From CAYSZB01 sp964435475 (GTDB lineage: Bacteria > Chloroflexota > Anaerolineae > Anaerolineales > Anaerolineaceae), in assembly GCA_964435475.1 (NCBI GenBank), contig CAYSZB010000023.1, positions 1-33,785 of the forward strand: DNA of 33,785 nucleotides, written 5' to 3'. The position numbers and the translations under genes were made by a program. The notes under the pieces are model-generated. The model was not told the DNA's origin and searched no databases. It saw only the letters and a program-made list of their open reading frames with translations. How positions within the stretch are numbered: position 1 is the first letter of the stretch; each line of letters opens with the position of its first letter. Of the stretch, positions 1-7,049 are shown piece after piece.

Positions 1-45
1 AGCCTTCCAAGCTAACATTCGCCGGTTCGAATCCGGTCGCCCGCT
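1..45 (+). tRNA. tRNA-Gly (UCC), 5'-truncated by the window edge
   Basis: The 3' half of a tRNA is visible. The anticodon loop CTTCCAA gives anticodon TCC. It is followed by the 3' anticodon stem, a short variable loop, and a T-arm in which GCCGG pairs with CCGGT around the loop TTCGAAT. The acceptor strand CGCCCGC and discriminator T follow. No CCA is encoded, and a run of T follows directly and could act as terminator. The 5' half lies outside the window, so identity rests on the anticodon and the CGCCCGC acceptor strand, which is typical of Gly. Confidence 0.85.
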
Positions 46-64
46 TTTTTGATTTAAAGAGGGA
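28..64 (+). repeat. tRNA-Gly 3'-end repeat, copy 1 (att-like)
   Basis: These 37 bases run from the tRNA T-loop through the acceptor end, the T-run and the GATTTAAAG tail. They recur at 109-145 with two differences (G to A inside the acceptor strand, A to G in the tail). The spacing is 81 bp. Duplicated tRNA 3' ends are a classic result of integration or excision by tyrosine-recombinase elements. Simple tandem duplication followed by decay is equally possible, and no integrase gene is visible here. Confidence 0.6.
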
Positions 65-108
65 ATACATTTGCCGGTTTACCAAATGGCATTTCCGCGT
101 TGCTCCTA

Positions 109-145
109 CGAATCCGGTCACCCGCTTTTTTGATTTAAAGGGGGA
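109..145 (+). repeat. tRNA-Gly 3'-end repeat, copy 2 (degenerate tRNA tail)
   Basis: Second copy of the 37-bp repeat at 28-64. The bases before it do not form a T-arm or a tRNA body, so this is an orphan tRNA 3' end and not a gene. A weaker echo of the T-arm region (TTGCCGGTTT near 71-80, TTCGCTGGTTTG near 152-163) suggests repeated, decayed duplications in this stretch. Nothing else is recognisable between 46 and 188. Confidence 0.55.
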
Positions 146-188
146 TAAATATTCGCTGGTTTGCACCTGAGACTATAAAACCGGGCAT

Positions 189-638
189 CTAGTAGACTTC
201 AGTCTCCTCCACAGGTTTTTGTCTCTTTTGAGCCCTGATTAAGATGGTCAGGGATGTAATTCCACCGACCAAGCCCATTGCGGGTCCCAAGAAAGGAAAA
301 GCATATAAGGAATTATCAATTAAGAAGAATAATAATTGTGGACCGGCAATCCATGACAAAGTTATCAGGAGAACTTCCCAGAAGGTTAATTTAAACGATT
401 TCTGAATGGCCAAAGCCATGACCAGACCACCAATGCCTAAAGGTAATGGCGAAAGACGGAGCCCTAATTCATGAAAACTGTATCCACAGAAGAATAATGC
501 AACCACCCACCCAATGATGATCCAAATTTTCTCTCTGCGCAACAGCCCATATGCCTGGTTGAGGATCACTACCAAGAGACCTCCAAAACCAAAACCCAAG
601 ATGGTAAGGAAAGGGATAATCATGAAGAATTCACTCAT
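189..638 (-). CDS. small polytopic membrane protein, paralogue of the upstream kinase's membrane domain
   Basis: A 149-residue protein, almost wholly hydrophobic, with about four membrane helices and a charged C-terminal tail. Its middle part (IGGLVMALAIQKSF then ITLSW) lines up with the C-terminal membrane domain of the kinase encoded just upstream (IGGLVLALSLWRSY then ITFSW). The two therefore share an ancestral membrane module. Its ATG follows the kinase stop codon after a single base, so translation is very probably coupled. No catalytic motif is present. A role as a membrane partner or detached sensor for the kinase is an inference from homology and position; no named family is recognised. 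Confidence 0.75.
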   Translation of the reverse strand: MSEFFMIIPFLTILGFGFGGLLVVILNQAYGLLRREKIWIIIGWVVALFFCGYSFHELGLRLSPLPLGIGGLVMALAIQKSFKLTFWEVLLITLSWIAGPQLLFFLIDNSLYAFPFLGPAMGLVGGITSLTILIRAQKRQKPVEETEVY

Positions 639-639
639 A

Positions 640-2511
640 CTACCTCATACCCAGCAATAACCATAAAATAAGGATCATCCAAACGGTTGAGGATGCCATG
701 ACAATGTAAAGCAATGCAGGACTGAGTACTTTGTGTGTACCAATTTTTCTTTGCTTCCTGCTGTCATAGTCGGCAGCAATTGTAGAGAAGTTCGGCGATG
801 ATGGGTCTGTGCTTCCGGGCAATTCGCGCAGTCGTTTCCTCGCCCTGTGGAGGATTGCCATGGTCACCAGGCTTCCCAAGAATACTTCCAGAAGTCCTTT
901 GATGATCAAGGTTATTGATCCATAATGAATAGATGTGGCAAGAAAAAAGCCAATACCCCAGGAGAATGTGATAAAGAAAATCTCTTTCCAGTTCAGGCGG
1001 TACGATCTCCATAATGATAGTGCGAGAACCAATCCACCGATGACCCCTTTTATCCCATAGACATTCCCGGATAAGGTAATATTTAGTCGGAGAAAATGGT
1101 AATAATTGACCAGCCATGCTAATGTCCATCCCAGGATGATTAAGATTGGTTTTGGTATTACATATAATTCCTTTAAGATCGTCACAAGGACCCAGCCATA
1201 GAAAACCCCGGATAGTATAAGTAAAAATAAAAATATTGAGGCCTGGTAAGAAATTCCTCTAACATATAACAAATCATAGCCTAAACCTTCACTGGTAGTT
1301 AACACCGTTACGGACAGCAGTAGAAAATAAGCTATCGAAGGCCAAAAAGCCCAGCGTTTTTTTCCTGAAGGACTGGGTGGGAGTACAGCCCCTGAAATAA
1401 ATAATTCATCGAACCATGTGACAAACCTGCGCCACATACCTGGTTTTGGGGTTGGATAGGGGTTGATAACCTTACCCGTTGCATATTCGTTCCTGACCAT
1501 GCCCTCCGACCTGGTTGTCGAATGCAGAACCGGTTCGGATTTTGGCGGAGCAACATCCTCTATTCCAGACACCCCGCTTTCTTCCAAGGGAGAACTTGCC
1601 TGGATCGGTCCCTTCTTGAGTGGGCTGTTATCTTTGCCCTCTCCGATTCTTACCTCCGGCTTTATCGGGGCTGGATGCTCCTCTCGCAACCCTGAGCTTT
1701 CAGTTTTTCCTGTTTCTGCTTTGGGAAGGCTGAGGGCATCTACAAAACTCTGTATATCCGAGTAGCGCTCCTCAGCCAGCCGGCTGAGCGCTTTCTGCAT
1801 CGGCACTTTCATCGCATCCGGCAAACCTTCCAGTGATCCATACCCCTTAAGCACATGGGCGGTCATGATGGCAGGCGGGGTGTCCCCGTTGAAGAGGATC
1901 TTCCCGGTATAAGCTTCATAGATAACGCATGCCAGTGCGTACTGGTCCATTGCAGGGGTGACTGGCTGGTTCAGCCAGATCTCCGGCGGGATGTAGGTCG
2001 GGGTGCCCAGGATGGCACCGGTGTGCGAGGTCATCCCGGTTTCCATCAATGCCCTGACCAGACCAAAATCGGTCAGGAAGTATTCGCCCTGCACTGAGCG
2101 GATGATGTTACTCGGTTTGATATCGCGGTGCAGGAAGCCACGCTGGTGGGCGTAGTGCAGCGCGCTGCCTACATCCTTTACCAGGTGCATCACCTCGTTA
2201 TGAGATAAAGCACCTTCATCTTTGAGAATGCGGTCCAGGGACTTGCCTTCGATGTAGCGCATGGCAATAAAATAACGGCCTTCAACTTCGGCGGTATCCA
2301 GAATCGTGGCGATATTGGGGTGGAACAGGTTGGCGGCAGAGCGGGCTTCCCGCAGGAAACGGGTGTAGGCGGTGTTGTCATATACCAGGGAAGGTTTGAG
2401 CACTTTCAGCGCCACTTCCCGCTCCAGAACCGTGTCCATCGCACGGTAAACATCAGCGGTCGCGCCGCTGCCTAATAGCTCGATAACCTGGTATTTCCCC
2501 AGTTTCATCAT
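640..2511 (-). CDS. Ser/Thr protein kinase with C-terminal multi-pass membrane domain
   Basis: A 623-residue protein. Residues about 7-265 form a Hanks-type kinase: Gly-rich loop (GSGATADVY), lysine in VALKVLK, HRDIKPSN catalytic loop, DFG, and PPEIW in place of the usual APE. A long charged linker follows, then about seven hydrophobic segments from residue about 385 to the end. Unlike the plus-strand kinases it has no single-helix anchor with an ectodomain; the sensing part appears to lie in the membrane. Its kinase domain is closest to that of the gene at 26430 (shared LKPSL/LKPKL, ANLF, TDFGLVRA). It starts MMKLGKYQ, and a start one codon later is equally possible. It is divergent from the 2767 gene and coupled to the small membrane gene downstream. 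Confidence 0.9.
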   Translation of the reverse strand: MMKLGKYQVIELLGSGATADVYRAMDTVLEREVALKVLKPSLVYDNTAYTRFLREARSAANLFHPNIATILDTAEVEGRYFIAMRYIEGKSLDRILKDEGALSHNEVMHLVKDVGSALHYAHQRGFLHRDIKPSNIIRSVQGEYFLTDFGLVRALMETGMTSHTGAILGTPTYIPPEIWLNQPVTPAMDQYALACVIYEAYTGKILFNGDTPPAIMTAHVLKGYGSLEGLPDAMKVPMQKALSRLAEERYSDIQSFVDALSLPKAETGKTESSGLREEHPAPIKPEVRIGEGKDNSPLKKGPIQASSPLEESGVSGIEDVAPPKSEPVLHSTTRSEGMVRNEYATGKVINPYPTPKPGMWRRFVTWFDELFISGAVLPPSPSGKKRWAFWPSIAYFLLLSVTVLTTSEGLGYDLLYVRGISYQASIFLFLLILSGVFYGWVLVTILKELYVIPKPILIILGWTLAWLVNYYHFLRLNITLSGNVYGIKGVIGGLVLALSLWRSYRLNWKEIFFITFSWGIGFFLATSIHYGSITLIIKGLLEVFLGSLVTMAILHRARKRLRELPGSTDPSSPNFSTIAADYDSRKQRKIGTHKVLSPALLYIVMASSTVWMILILWLLLGMR

Positions 2512-2566
2512 CGTCTAACCGGCAATCTCCCTGTGTGATCTGCTGTGTTTGCCCATACTGGAGAGG

Positions 2567-2572
2567 ATTATA
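2567..2572 (-). promoter_or_regulatory. possible -10 element for the minus-strand kinase pair
   Basis: On the minus strand this reads TATAAT, about 56 bases before the start codon at 2511. No convincing -35 box lies 16-18 bases further upstream, so this is only a candidate. The 255-bp gap between the divergent genes (2512-2766) holds this element and the plus-strand one at 2678. Confidence 0.35.
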
Positions 2573-2677
2573 ACATGAGGTCGCTCAGTGCCCTGGAATC
2601 CTGGTGGAAAAGACGAATACTTGTTAAGCCAGGTGATGTTTCAGTCACCTGTAAACCCATGCAAAATGATAGCTGGA

Positions 2678-2686
2678 TGATATAAT
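2678..2686 (+). promoter_or_regulatory. extended -10 promoter element for the 2767 kinase
   Basis: TGATATAAT is a full extended -10 (TGN plus TATAAT), which can work without a strong -35 box. It would start transcription near 2693 and leave a leader of about 75 bases. A good ribosome site, GGGAGG at 2755-2760, sits six bases before the ATG at 2767. Confidence 0.5.
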
Positions 2687-2766
2687 TTTAAAAGTCACTA
2701 ACTGAATTATTTTTTCAAAAACTCATCCCCTCTGATTTTGATTGGTGAGGAAATGGGAGGACGTCA

Positions 2767-4569
2767 ATGCAACTTGGCAAATACGAAATTATTGAAGAAC
2801 TGGGTCATGGCGGCTTTGGCACCGTCTATAAAGCCACTGATACCGCCCTCAGTCGTACGGTAGCTTTGAAGATCCTTCATCCCCAACTGGCAGCAGATGC
2901 GGACTTTGTGGAGCGTTTTCGCAAGGAAGCCCGTCTCTTGGCCAGGCTGGACCATCCCAACATCGTCACGATCTATGACTTTGGTGAGATCGAGGGGCGC
3001 TATTACATCTCAATGCGCTACCTGCCGGGCGGCAACCTGGCACAGCGCATCCAAAAGACAAGTGGGTTGCCCTACACTGAAGCCCTGCGCATCATGGGGC
3101 AGCTGGTAGACGGTCTATCCTATGCCCACGGGCAGGGCTTGATCCACCGGGATATGAAACCCCTCAATGTGCTCTTCGACCAATATAATAGAGCAGTGAT
3201 CACTGATTTTGGGCTGGCCAGGGTTGCCCAAAGCAGCAGCTCGAGCGCATCCTCATCGATGGGCGGGGTGGGTGTGGGCACGCCGTATTACAAGGCACCC
3301 GAGATCTGGCGGGGGGAGAAAGCCACCCCGGCAGCGGACCAGTACAGCCTGGCTTGCATGCTGGTGGAGATGCTCAGTGGGAAAGTGCTCTTTGATGCCG
3401 ATTCGACCCCCACAGTGATGCTGAAGCATTTTGAACCGGTGAAGCTGCCGGATCTACCGGGTAGGGATATCCCCATTACAGCACAGGGTGCCATATTGAC
3501 TGCATTGGGAAAGACACCTGCCGGAAGGCATGCCAGTCTGGCTGAATTCATCGAAAAGCTGCAGGAAACCCCCAAAGTATTGGGAACAGCTGTTGAAGAA
3601 GATATGGGAAGAGAGAGGAAAGGTAAGCAGCAGCCCAGAAAATGGTTAGGCATATCGTCAAGACAGGGTCGCGAAACACAGGGAGTGCCACAAGACAATG
3701 ATAGATCAGTAGAAGATACTGCCAATCCCGAATTGGCTGAACAAAAAAATGTCAAGCGTAGGAAAATTAAGAAAGTCATACTATGGACCGCAATCAGCCT
3801 TGTTTCAGCTGGTGCTATTTTTGGTATTGTTTTTATGTCCATAAAATTCTTTCGTAACGCGTATATCCAGCGCAATGCAAGAGCAGCTGAATCATCCATT
3901 GGCCAAATGGTCGAGATCCCTGCAGGCAATTTCCTGATGGGCAGCGAATCAGGCGATAATGATGAACAACCTGAACACTCTGTTTACCTGGACACCTATT
4001 ATATTGACAAATATGAGGTGACCAACGCCCAGTATATTCAATGTGAGGTGGCGGGTGGGTGCAGCGGGACAGCCGACAGATCCAGCAAATATGCCAATCA
4101 TCCAGTGACCAATGTTACCTGGTATGAAGCGGATGAATACTGCCGCTGGGCGGGAAAACGCCTGCCAACCGAAGCCGAATGGGAGAAGGCGGCGCGCGGT
4201 ACAACAACCTGGACCTACCCCTGGGGAAATTCAAAACCAACCTGGGTAAAAGCGAATTACCGGTATGATCTTTTTCCTTTGATGGGTACCACCGCAGTGG
4301 GTAGTTTTCCTGAAGGCGCCAGTCCCTATGGGGTGCTGGACATGGCAGGGAACGTCTGGGAATGGATGTCAGATTTGTATGGAAGTGATTATTATGGCAG
4401 CCAAACAGAGTGGAACAACCCGACCGGGCCAGCAAATGGTGATAGGCGAGTTTTGCGCGGTGGTTCCTGGTTCAGTAATGAGTGGTGCCTGCGTGTCTCG
4501 CTCCGGAGCAGCATCGGGCCGGACGATGCGGGCAGCGATGTTGGCTTCCGGTGTGTCACCTCACCATAA
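2767..4569 (+). CDS. receptor Ser/Thr kinase with extracellular FGE/C-type-lectin-fold domain (DGR target 1)
   Basis: A 600-residue protein. The kinase occupies residues 7-265: GHGGFG loop 13-18, K35, HRD 127-129, DFG 147-149, APE in KAPEIW. After a charged linker one membrane helix lies at about 337-358. An FGE-sulfatase (SUMF1-like) domain fills 377-600, with the signatures VEIPAGNFLMGS, LPTEAEWEKAARG, YGVLDMAGNVWEW and RGGSW...GFRCV. The first of the usual FGE catalytic cysteine positions after RGGSW is serine here, so the domain is more likely a binding module than an enzyme. The last 38 codons form VR1, a variable repeat matching the template at 12803-12919. The topology should place the FGE domain outside and the kinase inside. 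The ribosome site GGGAGG supports the start. Confidence 0.95.
   Translation: MQLGKYEIIEELGHGGFGTVYKATDTALSRTVALKILHPQLAADADFVERFRKEARLLARLDHPNIVTIYDFGEIEGRYYISMRYLPGGNLAQRIQKTSGLPYTEALRIMGQLVDGLSYAHGQGLIHRDMKPLNVLFDQYNRAVITDFGLARVAQSSSSSASSSMGGVGVGTPYYKAPEIWRGEKATPAADQYSLACMLVEMLSGKVLFDADSTPTVMLKHFEPVKLPDLPGRDIPITAQGAILTALGKTPAGRHASLAEFIEKLQETPKVLGTAVEEDMGRERKGKQQPRKWLGISSRQGRETQGVPQDNDRSVEDTANPELAEQKNVKRRKIKKVILWTAISLVSAGAIFGIVFMSIKFFRNAYIQRNARAAESSIGQMVEIPAGNFLMGSESGDNDEQPEHSVYLDTYYIDKYEVTNAQYIQCEVAGGCSGTADRSSKYANHPVTNVTWYEADEYCRWAGKRLPTEAEWEKAARGTTTWTYPWGNSKPTWVKANYRYDLFPLMGTTAVGSFPEGASPYGVLDMAGNVWEWMSDLYGSDYYGSQTEWNNPTGPANGDRRVLRGGSWFSNEWCLRVSLRSSIGPDDAGSDVGFRCVTSP
4450..4562 (+). repeat. 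DGR variable repeat VR1
   Basis: Aligned without gaps to the TR (12803-12919), VR1 differs at 24 positions that are adenine in the TR (for example AAC to TTC, AGG to TGG, AAC to TGC, GAA to GGG). Only one internal difference is not at an adenine (TCT to TCG), apart from divergence starting at 4563. The invariant blocks TTGCGCGGTGGTTCCTGG and GGCTTCCGGTGTGTCAC frame it. It encodes the last residues of the kinase ectodomain, where the C-type-lectin fold exposes its ligand-binding face. Confidence 0.95.
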
Positions 4570-4612
4570 GTTGGCTTCTGAAATCCTGGTTTCTGGATTA
4601 CTGCAGGGGAGT

Positions 4613-4636
4613 TTGAGGGGGTTGTGACCCCCTCAA
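4613..4636 (+). promoter_or_regulatory. post-VR1 hairpin / cruciform
   Basis: TTGAGGGGGT and ACCCCCTCAA form a perfect 10-bp stem around the loop TGTG, about 50 bases after VR1. The same stem occurs after VR2 with loop TATG. No U-run follows on either strand, so a Rho-independent terminator is unlikely. In the Bordetella phage BPP-1 DGR, a DNA hairpin just past the VR promotes target recognition; the same role is inferred here. Confidence 0.75.
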
Positions 4637-4638
4637 GG

Positions 4639-4644
4639 TATAAT
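4639..4644 (+). promoter_or_regulatory. possible -10 element for the 4670 kinase
   Basis: TATAAT lies 25 bases before the ATG, directly after the VR1 hairpin. No -35 box is evident at 16-18 bases. It is credible mainly because each plus-strand kinase gene of this left block has a TATAAT in the same kind of position. Confidence 0.35.
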
Positions 4645-4669
4645 ACAAAACAAAACTCGGGGTTTTCCG

Positions 4670-7021
4670 ATGCAACTGGGTAAATACGAAATAATCGAAG
4701 AACTGGGTCGGGGCGGGTTTGGCACTGTCTACAAAGCCCATGACACCGTCCTGGATGTGGATCGGGCATTGAAGGTCTTGCATCCCGCCCTGGTATCTGA
4801 TGTCACCTTCCTCGAACGCTTCAAACAGGAAGCCCGGCTGGCGGCAAAACTTAATCATATCAATATCGTTCCTGTATATGATTATGGCGAGATCGATGGC
4901 CGTTTTTTCCTGGTGATGAAATACATGCCTGGCGGTTCACTAAAGAATTTGCTTGAAAGAGAAGGCAAACTGAACCAGGCCAGAGCCATGGGTATTCTCG
5001 CCCAGGTGGGCAGGGGCATTGCTTATGCTCACTCTCTTGGTGTCATTCACCGTGACCTTAAACCAGGCAATATCTTGTTTGAAGACGACGCCCATATAGC
5101 GGTCAGTGATTTTGGCTTCGCCCGAACTGCTATAAAGAATTCTGCCAGTTTATCCACCTCTGGAGGGCTCCTGGGCACCCCGGCTTACATTGCACCGGAG
5201 ATCTGGTGGGGAAAAATTGCTGTTCCCCAGACTGACATTTACAGTATGGGATGCATCTACTGCGAAATGATCAGTGGCAGGATCCTTTTTGATGGCGATA
5301 GCCCGGCAGAGGTCATGACCAGGCATGTCATCAACCATCCCGCCCTGCCCGAGGAGATCAAGGGTGAACAGGTGCCGATCGTCAATCGATCGCTGGCGGT
5401 TGACCCACAAGATCGCTTTCAACAGGTCGAGCAGTTCATCTCAGCCCTGGAGGGCAATTCAAACCGAGAGGACCTTATTCATGAAGCTCCAGGCAGCCTG
5501 CCGCAGAAGCCAAACCCGCAAAAGAAGACATTTATTACCATGACCGGCATCACATTGTTCATCGGTCTTATCACGATCCTGATCGGGCTTTTTGGCGGTC
5601 AGTTGCTTGGCTTGCTCAAACCTGGCACGGTTCCAACCACCCAGGCTGCTCCAACCGCACTGCCCGCAGCATCGATTGACCAGCCAACCTTGATGGCCGT
5701 CAACAGTCCAACTGGCGCTCTTACCCTTATACCGGGGCATACATTCGCTGTGATCGAATATGTTAATGGCGAAGCTCATTTTCTTCATACAAATGGCAGG
5801 GAGAGCCTGCTGACAGGCCTTGATAATTACATCCTGAATGAAAGTGGGACGATCACAACCGGGGAAGGCGTAATACAGATCGCCTTGAGCCCCGAGGTGG
5901 TCCTTCTCCTCGATAAATTCACCCAACTGGAGCTTTTATACCCGGATACTTCATTTGATTCTGCATCAGCAGGCAAACTTACTCTGCTTTACGGCCGGAT
6001 GTTGGTGCATCTAAATACAAATGGGGTTGAAGACCTGGTCGTCCATGTGTTGTCAGGTGCAAAAGCCCGGGTTTCAGGTTCCATCATGGGGCTGGTTTTT
6101 TTACCAGGCGAAGATAATTATTTCCAGGTTGATTGTATCGAAGGCCACTGCTCCCAGCTTGATGAGGATGAGACTGCATCATTGAGCCTGGGCGCAGGGC
6201 AGAGCGGGATCATTGCTAATCAACAGCCACCCATGCTGAAAGCGGAAAACTTGGTCATAGCGGACTGGCAGGAGCTGGTCATGAACGCCAGTTACAATTT
6301 CGATTGGATGACTGATGCTGCTGGGGGTCTCACAGTGACCCCGACCCCTGTAGAAAATACCAACCTTCCGGCATCGATCGCTAGCAGTACGAAGAAGGTT
6401 AACCCATCGATTACCCCAACCCAAACAACCACTCCGACCAGGTCGACGATCTTCACCAACACACCAACGCCAACGCCAACACTAACACCCCCCACTCCAA
6501 TCATCATTACGAAGACCTTTACCAGCACCCCCACGTCTACACCATCCGGCGGCACCTGTAATGGTTACACGATCACCATCTTGCCGGAGGGGGCAGGGTC
6601 GGTCCAGCTTTCACCTGCGCCTAATTGCCCTGGTGGGTACCTTCAGGGCACTGTGGTGACTGCCTCGTATTCCACCAATACCGGTTACATGTTCCAGCAG
6701 TGGATGACGTCGGGTTGCACACCATCATCATCCACCTGCTCATTAACAGTCACGCAGCATACTTATTGGAATATCAACTTCTACACCTGCCAGGAACTGC
6801 GCTTAAGTGTTTCCCCGGATGGCAGCTATGGATCGATCTCGGTGCAACCGCCGCCTGATTGCGGCAGCCTTTACAACCCCAACACCGCGATCACTCTTCT
6901 TGCCAACCCTGCGCCGGGTAAGGTCTTTTTATACTGGGATGAAGGCTATCCCAAAGAAAACCCGCGCGTGGTGCATGCTCAATCTAATCTATCATATAGA
7001 GCGATGTTCGGGAGCCAATAA
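4670..7021 (+). CDS. receptor Ser/Thr kinase with FecR-like and InlB-type repeat ectodomain
   Basis: A 783-residue protein. The kinase is at 7-262 (GRGGFG loop, K35, HRDLKPGN, SDFGFAR, APEIW). One membrane helix is at about 287-314. Residues about 355-520 resemble a FecR-type domain (NGEAHFLHTNGRE, TITTGEG, LLYGRMLVHL). A Thr/Pro-rich stalk at about 555-625 follows, then two beta repeats at 631-706 and 707-783 that look like the divergent InlB B-repeat family (TVVTASYSTNTGYMFQQW; ITLLANPAPGKVFLYWD), each with cysteines. The first 190 bases are nearly identical to those of the next gene, which marks a recent duplication with a swapped ectodomain. A role as an extracytoplasmic stress or ligand sensor is inferred. 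There is no recognisable Shine-Dalgarno sequence; GGGGTTTTCC precedes the ATG, much as at 9293. Confidence 0.92.
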   Translation: MQLGKYEIIEELGRGGFGTVYKAHDTVLDVDRALKVLHPALVSDVTFLERFKQEARLAAKLNHINIVPVYDYGEIDGRFFLVMKYMPGGSLKNLLEREGKLNQARAMGILAQVGRGIAYAHSLGVIHRDLKPGNILFEDDAHIAVSDFGFARTAIKNSASLSTSGGLLGTPAYIAPEIWWGKIAVPQTDIYSMGCIYCEMISGRILFDGDSPAEVMTRHVINHPALPEEIKGEQVPIVNRSLAVDPQDRFQQVEQFISALEGNSNREDLIHEAPGSLPQKPNPQKKTFITMTGITLFIGLITILIGLFGGQLLGLLKPGTVPTTQAAPTALPAASIDQPTLMAVNSPTGALTLIPGHTFAVIEYVNGEAHFLHTNGRESLLTGLDNYILNESGTITTGEGVIQIALSPEVVLLLDKFTQLELLYPDTSFDSASAGKLTLLYGRMLVHLNTNGVEDLVVHVLSGAKARVSGSIMGLVFLPGEDNYFQVDCIEGHCSQLDEDETASLSLGAGQSGIIANQQPPMLKAENLVIADWQELVMNASYNFDWMTDAAGGLTVTPTPVENTNLPASIASSTKKVNPSITPTQTTTPTRSTIFTNTPTPTPTLTPPTPIIITKTFTSTPTSTPSGGTCNGYTITILPEGAGSVQLSPAPNCPGGYLQGTVVTASYSTNTGYMFQQWMTSGCTPSSSTCSLTVTQHTYWNINFYTCQELRLSVSPDGSYGSISVQPPPDCGSLYNPNTAITLLANPAPGKVFLYWDEGYPKENPRVVHAQSNLSYRAMFGSQ

Positions 7022-7036
7022 AGAGTGAGAAAGGAA

Positions 7037-7042
7037 TATAAT
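7037..7042 (+). promoter_or_regulatory. possible -10 element for the 7050 kinase
   Basis: TATAAT ends only seven bases before the ATG at 7050. If used as a -10 box it would yield an essentially leaderless mRNA. No -35 box is clear. The gap to the previous gene is 28 bases, so read-through from upstream is an alternative. Confidence 0.3.
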
Positions 7043-7049
7043 TTTTCCA

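Noticed and set aside
2767..4569. Active formylglycine-generating enzyme
   Set aside because: The first cysteine position after RGGSW is Ser (or Asn in the TR) and lies in the mutable VR, so catalysis is not expected; a C-type-lectin-fold binding role fits.
4613..4636. Rho-independent terminator after the 2767 gene
   Set aside because: The stem is strong but no U-run follows on either strand. The same element follows VR2, and a target-site hairpin explains the pairing with VRs better.
6420..6545. CRISPR or tandem-repeat array in the ACACCAACGCC-rich stretch (similar ones near 10460-10530, 14280-14400, 33140-33250)
   Set aside because: These are low-complexity codons for Thr/Pro-rich stalks between membrane helix and ectodomain, with no regular repeat-spacer structure.
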